Source: Deltaproteobacteria bacterium (GTDB lineage: Bacteria > Myxococcota_C > UBA6777). Taken from it: a DNA stretch of 64,000 nucleotides. The position numbers and the translations under genes were made by a program. The first letter of the stretch is position 1; every line of letters begins with the position of its first letter. The notes under the pieces are model-generated. The model saw only the letters and a list, made by a program, of their open reading frames with translations. It had not been told where the DNA came from and made no database searches. Shown here one piece after another: positions 1 through 7,127 of the stretch. The stretch is taken from assembly GCA_002731275.1 (NCBI GenBank), contig PCBK01000052.1:310001-374000 (forward strand), written 5' to 3'.

Positions 1-947
1 GCGATGATGGTGAGTGAACCACCTTCTTCGAGGTTACGCGCGGAGCCGAAGAAGCGCTTGGGCTTGTGCAGTGCGTTGGAGTCAACACCACCAGAGAGGA
101 TTTTACCGGAGGGAGGAACAACCGAGTTGTATGCACGTGCGAGACGTGTGATGGAGTCGAGGAGGATAACGACGTCGTTTTTGTGCTCGACGAGGCGTTT
201 TGCCTTCTCGATGACCATCTCAGCGACCTGTACGTGGCGTGCTGCTGGCTCATCAAATGTTGAAGAGACAACTTCACCGCTGACGGAGCGGGACATATCG
301 GTGACCTCTTCAGGACGTTCGTCGATGAGCAGAACGATCAAGATGATGTCGGGGTGATTTGCAGTGATCGCGTTTGCGATGTTTTGCATGAGGACAGTTT
401 TACCAGCACGTGGGGGGGAGACGATCAACGCACGTTGTCCACGTCCGATGGGCGTCAACAGGTTGATGATACGTGTGGAGTACTGACCTGCGTCAAACTC
501 GAGGTCGAGTCTTTCGTTGGGGTAAAGAGGCGTCAAGTTGTCGAAGAGGATTTTGTCCCTTGCGACTTCGGGCTCTTCAAAGTTCACTTTCTCAACCTTG
601 AGCAGTGCAAAGTAGCGCTCGGACTCTTTGGGGGGACGAATCTGTCCGGAGACAGTATCACCAGTGCGCAAGTTGAAGCGACGGATCTGGGAAGGTGATA
701 CGTAGATATCGTCTGGACCTGGAAGATAGTTGTAGTCTGGTGAGCGCAAGAAACCGAAGCCGTCGGGAAGGACTTCGAGGACACCTTCACCGTAAATCTG
801 GCCATCACGATCTGTTTGTGCTTGCAAAATAGCAAAGATCAACTCTTGGGTACGAAGGCCTGCGGCGTTCTCGATACCCATCTCTTTTGCCATTGCGTGG
901 AGTTCGGTTACTTTTTTGTCTTTCAGGTCATTGAGATTCAGGATCAT
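1..947 (-). CDS. rho: Transcription termination factor Rho (3' end outside window)
   Basis: ATP-dependent RNA helicase that ends transcription at C-rich, G-poor sites. The reading frame is open from ATG at 947 to the window edge, so the C-terminal part is missing. The translation starts [20 protein letters not shown], the usual N-terminal helical domain, followed by the cold-shock-like RNA-binding domain with [19 protein letters not shown] (about residues 60-80). The ATPase core carries the Walker A segment [14 protein letters not shown], the Walker B segment [18 protein letters not shown], and the [20 protein letters not shown] region. A GAGGAG ribosome site lies 10 bases before the ATG. The gene stands alone, 500 bases downstream of metG. 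Identification is firm. Confidence 0.97.
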   Translation of the reverse strand, partial: MILNLNDLKDKKVTELHAMAKEMGIENAAGLRTQELIFAILQAQTDRDGQIYGEGVLEVLPDGFGFLRSPDYNYLPGPDDIYVSPSQIRRFNLRTGDTVSGQIRPPKESERYFALLKVEKVNFEEPEVARDKILFDNLTPLYPNERLDLEFDAGQYSTRIINLLTPIGRGQRALIVSPPRAGKTVLMQNIANAITANHPDIILIVLLIDERPEEVTDMSRSVSGEVVSSTFDEPAARHVQVAEMVIEKAKRLVEHKNDVVILLDSITRLARAYNSVVPPSGKILSGGVDSNALHKPKRFFGSARNLEEGGSLTII

Positions 948-1293
948 AAGAAGATGACTCCTCAGTGGTTGACATGGAACCCTATTCACCCGGTATGGGC
1001 TCTGCCTCTCTTTACATGCGAGGGCATGATAGGTTCAGAATCATTGAAGGGAAAGTAAGCGTTTATTGGAAGTAGAATTCACCGCTTGTAGAGATGATTG
1101 ACTGAAGAATGGGCTGGATATTGTGTGATTCGATAGAGTTGTCTATTGCTTACAATACAACAGCTCACATATATGCTTGATAACAACTACATTGGGAATT
1201 TCATGATTGATTGTTTGTCCAGATTTTTAGGACAATGGTGGTATTATTGGTAAGTTTGGGGAAGATCCCAAAATAGGCAATAATTTTTTAGAG

Positions 1294-1321
1294 AATATAC
1301 ACCTTCACCAAAGTTTGTCAA
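1294..1321 (-). promoter_or_regulatory. Predicted sigma-70-type promoter of rho
   Basis: On the minus strand TTGACA (1316-1321) is followed after exactly 16 bases by TATATT (1294-1299). The start point would be near 1286, giving a leader of about 340 nt before the rho ATG at 947. Long leaders are known for autoregulated rho genes in other bacteria; regulation here is inferred. Confidence 0.6.
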
Positions 1322-1410
1322 GCCTTTTTTTGCTTCAGAAGATGACTACCTGAGAAAAGACCGGCGGTTACCCCGATGAAGAGGGATGTTTGAGGCGAGG
1401 TAAAGAACAC

Positions 1411-1446
1411 AAAAAAGAAGAGCCTTTCGCCTCTTTACGAGGCGAA
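1411..1446 (-). terminator. Rho-independent terminator of metG
   Basis: On the minus strand a perfect 8-bp stem, TTCGCCTC / GAGGCGAA with loop GTAAA (1426-1446), is followed by a T-rich run (1411-1420). It begins 8 bases after the metG stop codon. Confidence 0.8.
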
Positions 1447-1453
1447 GAGACCG

Positions 1454-3484
1454 TTAACTTACACGATCACCGGGTTTGGCTGGCGCAGGTGCAGAGACGA
1501 GCACAAGCTGATCATCAGATGGGCCTGTCGCGAGCACCATCCCCTCGCTCACACCAAACTTCATTTTGCGTGGTTTGAGATTCGCGACCATCACAATTTG
1601 CTGTCCAACCAACACCGAAGGATCCGGGAAACTCTTGCGGATCCCCGCAAACACATTCCTGGTATCTCCATCACCTACGTCGAGTGTGAGTTGGATGAGC
1701 TTCTTGGCCTTCTCGACGAGATTGGCCTCGACGATCTTCGCGACCCGCAGATCCGTTTTGATGAACGTATCAAACTCGATCTCATCGGCGATCGGCTCGC
1801 GAGGCTTCTCCTCAACTTTTGCGTCATCTTTGCTCTTGAGATCTTCTTTGCTCGCTTCGACGACCTTGTTGACGACCTTCATCTTGATACGCTCAGCGAG
1901 ACGTGTAAAGGGCTTAAGCTCCTGCTCTTCGAGGTCAAATGCGTTGGCATCTTCCCACGTCATCGGCTCAATGTTGAGGATCTCTTCGATCTGCCCTGCG
2001 TACTTAGGCAAGACAGGCTTGAGCAACGCAGCGACCGTCCGACAGCAGTTCGTCGCGAGTGTACACACTGCAAGAGCTGCATCTGGATCGGTCTTCACGA
2101 GCGCCCAAGGCGCTGCATCCTGGAAGTACTTGTTCGCCAAATCGGCGATCGCACAGATCTCTTTCACAGCGTGGTGGAAAGCGTACTTCTCGTAATTTTC
2201 GCGAACGAGTGGGATGTGCTTTTTGATATCCTCGATCAACGTCTTCGCGACCTCGTCGGTCGGCAACTTGCCCAGCGTCCCACCAAAGTTTTTGTGGACA
2301 AAGGGGATCGCGCGGCTCGCGAGATTCACGATCTTATTGATAAAGTCGGCGTTTACGCGGTTGACAAAGTCCTCAAAGTTGAGGTCGAGATCTTCATCTG
2401 TCCCCGAGAGCTTTGAAGCGTAGTAAAAACGCAAGTACTGTGGGTCGAGATGATCCAAGAAGGTGCGAGCCTTGATAAAGGTCCCACGAGACTTGGACAT
2501 CTTGCTCCCGTCCACCGTCAACATACCGTGTACGAGGACACGGCTCGGCAGCGTCAAGCCTGCGCTCTTAAGCATCGCTGGCCAAAACAGCGTGTGGAAG
2601 TAAATGATATCCTTCCCAATCACGTGGATGACTTCTGTGTCATCGCTACGCCAGAACTCATCGAAGGAGAGACCTTTCTCCTTGGCGTACTTCGCGGTTG
2701 TGGAGACGTATCCAATGGGCGCGTCGAGCCAGACATAGAAGTACTGATCTTCACGACCTGGGATGGGGAAACCAAAGTACGGCCCATCACGTGTGATGTC
2801 CCAGTCACGCAGACCATCTTTCAGCCAAGTCTCGACAAACTTGCGCGTCGAATCTTGAAGTCGACCGGGCTCTTTGACCCAACCTTCCAAAAACTCCTGG
2901 AAGTTGCCAAGACGCACAAAGACGTGCTCTGTCTTCTTTTTCACAGGGGGATTACCACACAACGAGCACTTCGGCTCTTTCAGCTCATTTGCGGTGTATG
3001 TTCGGTTACAATTTTCACAGACATCGCCGTATTGCTCGGGCGTTTTACAGAAGGGACAGGTCCCACGTAAAAAGCGATCGGGCAAAAAGCGCTTGTCGTG
3101 CTCACAATAGAATTGCTCGATCTCTCGCGTATCGGTGTGTCCACCTTCGACGAGGCTGTTGTAAACAAGCTCGGCAAATTCTTTGTTTTCTTCGCTGTGG
3201 GTTGTGTAAAAGTAGTCAAAACCGATCTGAAAATCAGCGAAATCTTTCTTGTGTTCTTCGTGGATCGCCGCGACAAGTTCTTCGGGCTTGATGCCTTGTT
3301 TGCTGGCGTTGAGCTCGATGGGTGTGCCGTGGGTGTCGTCAGCACACATGTAATGGGCGTCGTGTCCGACGTGCTTGAGAAAACGCACGAGGATATCTGT
3401 TTGGATGTATTCAACAAGATGCCCCAAATGGATACTTCCATTTGCATACGGCAATGCACTGGTCACCAAATACTTTTTCGACAT
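1454..3484 (-). CDS. metG: Methionyl-tRNA synthetase
   Basis: Charges tRNA-Met with methionine in the cytoplasm. The 676-residue protein has the class I signature GSIHLGHLVEYIQ near the N-terminus. A zinc-binding knob with four CxxC pairs follows (CPFC, CENC, CSLC plus nearby residues, about 140-180). The KMSKS loop appears as VDGSKMSKSRGTF (about 330). The C-terminal ~110 residues form an EMAP-II/Arc1-type tRNA-binding domain (FIKTDLRVAKIVEANLVEKA...), as in the dimeric long form such as E. coli MetG. It is followed by a strong terminator. The ccmC-like gene lies 256 bases upstream on the same strand. Confidence 0.98.
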   Translation of the reverse strand: MSKKYLVTSALPYANGSIHLGHLVEYIQTDILVRFLKHVGHDAHYMCADDTHGTPIELNASKQGIKPEELVAAIHEEHKKDFADFQIGFDYFYTTHSEENKEFAELVYNSLVEGGHTDTREIEQFYCEHDKRFLPDRFLRGTCPFCKTPEQYGDVCENCNRTYTANELKEPKCSLCGNPPVKKKTEHVFVRLGNFQEFLEGWVKEPGRLQDSTRKFVETWLKDGLRDWDITRDGPYFGFPIPGREDQYFYVWLDAPIGYVSTTAKYAKEKGLSFDEFWRSDDTEVIHVIGKDIIYFHTLFWPAMLKSAGLTLPSRVLVHGMLTVDGSKMSKSRGTFIKARTFLDHLDPQYLRFYYASKLSGTDEDLDLNFEDFVNRVNADFINKIVNLASRAIPFVHKNFGGTLGKLPTDEVAKTLIEDIKKHIPLVRENYEKYAFHHAVKEICAIADLANKYFQDAAPWALVKTDPDAALAVCTLATNCCRTVAALLKPVLPKYAGQIEEILNIEPMTWEDANAFDLEEQELKPFTRLAERIKMKVVNKVVEASKEDLKSKDDAKVEEKPREPIADEIEFDTFIKTDLRVAKIVEANLVEKAKKLIQLTLDVGDGDTRNVFAGIRKSFPDPSVLVGQQIVMVANLKPRKMKFGVSEGMVLATGPSDDQLVLVSAPAPAKPGDRVS

Positions 3485-3740
3485 TCTTCACTCTCACATG
3501 GTTTTAGGATGAACAGTTGAAAGATACGTATCTCAGTCGTTTTCTGCTTCGTCTGGTGTGCTGACACTCGACGAATCTGGACAATGCCCTTCTCTATTGG
3601 ACAGAAAAGCCTCGCGAAAGGTTCGACAAAATTCCACGGCGGCTTGGACGCCCCTTCGGATACAACATTTATGGTGTCTTGAAAAGAATTACTTTTGTTG
3701 GGCAGGACAGCGTCGAAAAAAAACGTTGCGAAGAAACGAC

Positions 3741-4451
3741 TTAATCTAACTCATCACAATGGAGCTTGATACGTCGGGCGAGATTGCGATTCTCTTCAAG
3801 GCGACGACGCACCCGCATCAGCAACAAAAACAGGAACAAAAAGGAGAAATTGAGCGTGTGGACCGTAATCCGCACCCACAGATCAAATTGCATCTTGTTG
3901 GGGTTGGGATGAAACCCCGGCGCGAAGCGCACAGAGAGATACACAAAAGGTACGGACAACGCACCAATAATCCCGAGAGAAGCTGAAGCAACACGCACCT
4001 GCTCGCCACTGTCTCCGTAGTTTCGCAACAAAAAGTACGCCCCCAAGATCATCCACAAGGCGAAGAAGCTCATCAAACGTGGATCACCCCAGTTCCAAAA
4101 TGTGTTCCAGCTCGGCTTGGCCCACAATGGTCCCGTGATCAAGACACCTGTCGCGAAGATAAAGCAAATCTCTGTCGCTGCGACCGCAAGAGTATCCCAA
4201 GACTCCTTACGGGTGACCAAGTAACCAATCGAAGCGATCAACACGATCAACAACCCTGACAACGATCCCCACGCACAAGGAAGATGGATGTAAAAGATCT
4301 TCTGCGACCACCAAGGCATTCCGTTGAGCTTGAGCAATGGCGCCTTGTAAAAGACAAACCACATCCCCACACAAAAAGACACTGTCGCCAACACACCCAA
4401 CAACAGATCCACCACTCGCGGTGGAAAGATCTTCGCTATGATTTCCTTCAT
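3741..4451 (-). CDS. ccmC: Cytochrome c biogenesis protein, CcmC-like
   Basis: Integral membrane protein of 236 residues with about six hydrophobic segments. The tryptophan-rich WWD-type signature is visible as WAKPSWNTFWNWGDPRLMSF (about 130-150), preceded by the conserved YIHLPCAW segment. A second histidine sits in the RITVHTLN helix. CcmC binds heme in the inner membrane and loads the heme chaperone CcmE. Size and order of segments favour CcmC over the longer CcsA. No other ccm gene is in the window, so if this is System I its partners are elsewhere. A T8 run with only a weak 4-bp stem lies just past the stop codon, and no convincing terminator is seen. Confidence 0.85.
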   Translation of the reverse strand: MKEIIAKIFPPRVVDLLLGVLATVSFCVGMWFVFYKAPLLKLNGMPWWSQKIFYIHLPCAWGSLSGLLIVLIASIGYLVTRKESWDTLAVAATEICFIFATGVLITGPLWAKPSWNTFWNWGDPRLMSFFALWMILGAYFLLRNYGDSGEQVRVASASLGIIGALSVPFVYLSVRFAPGFHPNPNKMQFDLWVRITVHTLNFSFLFLFLLLMRVRRRLEENRNLARRIKLHCDELD

Positions 4452-4657
4452 CTATCTATTCCTTTTACCTTTCTCGAAGTCACACGAGGGTCTGATCCTC
4501 ACCCACAACTCGTATCGACACACAAACTAGCAAAAGAAGCCCCACCAAACAACCCCTTGTCTGCACTGTTTCTCGACAGCGAGGGTTGATCTTTGCGTCA
4601 TTTCTTGGCACACTCCACCCAATTTTCACCAACTCACGAAACGTTGACTATGGGGAC

Positions 4658-4663
4658 AAGGAG
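4658..4663 (+). promoter_or_regulatory. Ribosome binding site fixing the start at 4670
   Basis: AAGGAG six bases before ATG 4670 selects this start over an in-frame upstream codon at 4586. Only the 4670 start places a signal peptide at the N-terminus. Confidence 0.75.
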
Positions 4664-4669
4664 AACAAT

Positions 4670-6325
4670 ATGCACTTGTTACGTCTCTCTTCACTTCATG
4701 CGGCACTCGCTACGACGATCTTTTTGAGCCTGAGCCTATTTTCTTTTCAGGCAGACGCGGGCCGATATCTGATCACCGTACTGGACGCCAAAATCACCAA
4801 AAAGAAAACCCAATTCAAACGGTGGGACACGGGCTTCGGAAGCATGACGCTCCCCGATAGTTACGTCGTCGTCGACATCGGCGGACAACGACTCACGACG
4901 ACCATCCAAAAAAACAACCTCACCCCCACATGGAATATCTCCAAGGCCTACACACTCAACGGAAACGAAAAAGTGTACCTCGAGGTGAGAGACAAGGATG
5001 GTTTCACAAGAGACGACCTCATCGGAAAAACAGATGTTCCTTTGAGCCAACTCATCAAAAATGGAAACGTCGCGTTTGGTAACGTCTTGTCCTTGCGTAT
5101 CAAAGTCCTCCGCATCGACAAACCAAAGCCACGCCCTGTCGTTCGCAAAGCACCTGTCGTCCCAAGACCAGTTGTTCGCAAAGTCGAACCCGCGCCTCGT
5201 AAAGTTGAGCCCGCGCCCCGCAAAGTCGAGCCTGCGCCTCGTAAAGTCGAGCCCGCGCCCCGTAAAGTCGAGCCCGCACCACGTAAAGTTGAGCCCGCCC
5301 CACGCAAAGTTGAGCCCGCGCCTCGCAAAGTCGAGCCCGCGCCTCGCAAAGTCGAGCCTGCACCTCGTGCAACAGCTCCCAAAGAGGACCCAAAAGTCGC
5401 GTTCTGTATTGGGATGATGAAGTTCTCCCTCTCCTGCTTGAAACAACAACAAGAAGCATTGAAAAACGCAACTGGCGCGCAAGCCAAAACAGCCAAGTTT
5501 CTCTCCATGATCATCGCACAGATCGAGAAGAACCTTCAGTTGAAAGACAAAAGCATGCTCATCAGCAAGTGCGACGCAGGTTTGAAACGCGACAAAATCA
5601 AACCCTCCGCAAAGTGCATGGCTTGCATCCAAAAACAAGGTTGCAAAGGCGCAAGAAACTGGAAAGTCAGCTGCGCCGCTGAGTGTAGTGCAACAACGCC
5701 TGCTCCAGCACCTCGAACAACAACGCCTGCTCCACGTAAAGTCGAGCCAGCGCCTCGCAAAGTCGAGCCAGCGCCACGTAAGGTCGAGCCAGCGCCACGT
5801 AAAGTCGAGCCCGCGCCCCGTAAAGTTGAGCCCGCGCCCCGTAAAGTTGAGCCCGCGCCTCGTAAAGTTGAGCCCGCACCACGCAAGGTTGAGCCCGCAC
5901 CTCGTAAAGTTGAGCCTGCGCCCCGTAAAGCTGAGCCTGCGCCCCGTAAAGCTGCACCAACAACCACAAACACGACGCCTGCACCAAAGACAACAGAAGC
6001 GATGACACCTGCAAAATTCTGCTCCTTGGTGACAAGTGAGTCACTGCGTTGCCTCAACGTCAAGTTGGAGCAATTCAAAGCAGATCCACAAAAAGCGCGC
6101 TCTGTGCAGTTCTTCAAGATGGTGATTGAGAAGTTCAAGAAAGATCGCAAGAAGAACGTCAACCGCTGTGTGACACAGTTTGCGAAGCACCAGAAAAAGC
6201 GCTCCTCACAAGGCAAGGCAGCCCTGACTTCCCAGCATCTTCAGAATTGCTGGAACTGCTTCAAGAAGGCAGGCTGTTCCCGCAACTCACGTAAAGCGTG
6301 TGCACCTGTCTGTACAGGAAAATAA
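4670..6325 (+). CDS. Secreted C2-domain protein with two heptad-repeat linkers and duplicated Cys domains
   Basis: 551-residue exported protein. Residues 1-30 are a signal peptide (hydrophobic core ending FSFQADA). A C2-like domain follows (about 31-135: YVVVDIGGQRLTTTI, LTPTWN, YLEVRDKDGFTRDDLIG), the type of fold that binds calcium or phospholipid. Nine copies of RKVEPAP then lead to a Cys-rich domain. Ten more heptads lead to a second Cys-rich domain at the C-terminus. The two Cys domains share an order: FC, SL-x-C, a lysine-rich stretch, then C-x2-C-x5-C-x(7-10)-C-x3-C, so they look like an internal duplication. The repeat arms are rich in Pro, Lys and Glu and are probably extended. Function is unknown; an envelope or surface protein is inferred. 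Confidence 0.8.
   Translation: MHLLRLSSLHAALATTIFLSLSLFSFQADAGRYLITVLDAKITKKKTQFKRWDTGFGSMTLPDSYVVVDIGGQRLTTTIQKNNLTPTWNISKAYTLNGNEKVYLEVRDKDGFTRDDLIGKTDVPLSQLIKNGNVAFGNVLSLRIKVLRIDKPKPRPVVRKAPVVPRPVVRKVEPAPRKVEPAPRKVEPAPRKVEPAPRKVEPAPRKVEPAPRKVEPAPRKVEPAPRKVEPAPRATAPKEDPKVAFCIGMMKFSLSCLKQQQEALKNATGAQAKTAKFLSMIIAQIEKNLQLKDKSMLISKCDAGLKRDKIKPSAKCMACIQKQGCKGARNWKVSCAAECSATTPAPAPRTTTPAPRKVEPAPRKVEPAPRKVEPAPRKVEPAPRKVEPAPRKVEPAPRKVEPAPRKVEPAPRKVEPAPRKAEPAPRKAAPTTTNTTPAPKTTEAMTPAKFCSLVTSESLRCLNVKLEQFKADPQKARSVQFFKMVIEKFKKDRKKNVNRCVTQFAKHQKKRSSQGKAALTSQHLQNCWNCFKKAGCSRNSRKACAPVCTGK
5177..5365 (+). repeat. Nine tandem 21-bp repeats coding RKVEPAP
   Basis: Nine uninterrupted 21-base units of the form CGYAAAGTYGARCCYGCNCCN. 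Differences between units are nearly all at third codon positions, so the peptide is under selection while the DNA has drifted. Confidence 0.95.
5735..5944 (+). repeat. Ten tandem 21-bp repeats coding RKVEPAP/RKAEPAP
   Basis: Second block of the same 21-base unit in the same gene, ten copies, the last reading RKAEPAP and followed by a decayed RKAAPTT. It separates the two Cys-rich domains. Confidence 0.95.
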
Positions 6326-6352
6326 GCCCATTCTCAGCGTCGTCTCCATTTG

Positions 6353-6526
6353 GGCCGTCGGATGGAAAAAAGAATACGGAAAATGAGACGAAGACAGAAG
6401 GTTGTTGCTGAAGCCACAGGCTTTGTGATTCGTCGTCGGCGTAGCGATGCTATGCCTTCTCCTCATGCCTTGCTTGAGGCCCCACCCACTGCCCTCTTGT
6501 CTTCGCTTTTTTTCCATCCGACGGCC
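6353..6526. repeat. 174-bp element with perfect 19-bp terminal inverted repeats
   Basis: GGCCGTCGGATGGAAAAAA at 6353-6371 is exactly complementary to 6508-6526. Further inward, CGAAGACAGAAGG (from about 6389) pairs imperfectly with CCCTCTTGTCTTCG (about 6492-6505). It could be a MITE-like insertion or a structured 3' UTR/small RNA. No clear target-site duplication is visible. Confidence 0.65.
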
Positions 6527-6560
6527 TTACAGTGGGCGCGATGTTGGTATACAAAGTCGC

Positions 6561-6600
6561 AATAGCTCTTTCGCTGACATGGTGGAAGAGCTATTTTTTT
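6561..6600 (+). terminator. Rho-independent terminator
   Basis: Perfect 10-bp stem AATAGCTCTT / AAGAGCTATT (6561-6570 with 6586-6595), 15-base loop, followed directly by a T run. It probably ends the transcript of the C2 protein gene or of a short RNA from the preceding element. Confidence 0.85.
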
Positions 6601-6674
6601 GTCATCGCACCGGAGAAACAGATTGACACAGTCTCCAAATACTCTGTGTCGATCCTCAAATACGAAAGGTTTGG

Positions 6675-7043
6675 ATGGATATGTTGAGAAAAGTGGTTCT
6701 GTGGAGTGTACTGGCACTGGGTCTCTCAGCCAGCGTAATATCTGTTGGTTGTACAGCATATTGTCCGGACCTTGCGGCAGAGTATGCCCTCACAGGCTGT
6801 GAAGGCGAGGATACCTGCAAAGTCACACAGCAGGGGTGCAACGTCGAGTTTACATGCGAAAAAGCTCTACAGTTTTGTTCGGGCCTTGCGTACAACGAGA
6901 CACTCAATATGAGCTGTACAGATCAAAACGGCGAGCGAATGCAAGCGATTGTCGTCGTGAAGGATAGAGATACGAAAGTCGTCAACATTACCTTTGCGCG
7001 TACAGGCAAGAAAGCCTGTCAGGGAACCTTGACGGCCAATTGA
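6675..7043 (+). CDS. Small Cys-rich secreted protein
   Basis: 122 residues beginning with a signal peptide (VVLWSVLALGLSASVISVGC). The Cys at the end of that segment is a possible lipobox cysteine, but Ser at -3 is unusual, so lipidation is uncertain. The mature part has about eight cysteines (CPDL, GCEGEDTC, GCNVEFTC, FCSG, SCTD, KACQG), suggesting disulfides. A second in-frame ATG at 6681 is equally possible; AAAGG at 6665-6669 fits either. It lies after a terminator and converges on the next gene. I do not recognise the family. Confidence 0.65.
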   Translation: MDMLRKVVLWSVLALGLSASVISVGCTAYCPDLAAEYALTGCEGEDTCKVTQQGCNVEFTCEKALQFCSGLAYNETLNMSCTDQNGERMQAIVVVKDRDTKVVNITFARTGKKACQGTLTAN

Positions 7044-7096
7044 ACCAGAAGCGTTTGGGGATGATGCGAAGAAAATACATGGGGGAAGTCAAAGAC

Positions 7097-7127
7097 TTGT
7101 GTGGGATTGGGGGAGGAATGTGTTTAG
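7097..7127 (-). terminator. Possible Rho-dependent termination tract
   Basis: The minus strand is G-free and C-rich for about 30 bases at and just beyond the stop codon at 7124, with no hairpin/T-run terminator nearby. This composition suits a Rho loading site; function is inferred. Confidence 0.3.

Larger units (their letters stand above)
948..1453. other. Gene-free interval between metG and rho
   Basis: This AT-rich interval holds the metG terminator at its right end, a near-consensus promoter reading toward rho, and about 340 bases of rho leader. In the leader (minus strand) TTGTCC and GGACAA can pair around a 9-base loop at 1214-1234. No gene is seen. Confidence 0.7.
6326..6674. other. 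Gene-free interval with inverted-repeat element and terminator
   Basis: No convincing gene. The interval contains a 174-bp element bounded by 19-bp inverted repeats, then a strong plus-strand terminator hairpin 235 bases past the preceding stop codon. Confidence 0.7.

Noticed and set aside
1598-2416. 272-codon plus-strand frame inside metG
   Set aside because: Shadow of metG; the amino-acid composition is that of the complement and no domain is seen.
5177-5944. Regularly spaced repeats resembling a CRISPR array
   Set aside because: The repeats are contiguous 21-bp coding units without spacers and vary at third codon positions.
4736-6216. Long minus-strand and other-frame reading frames rich in ARLCEARA / GAGSTLR repeats
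   Set aside because: They are antisense or shifted readings of the 21-bp RKVEPAP repeats, which keep all frames open. Only the plus frame from 4670 has a ribosome site, signal peptide and domains.
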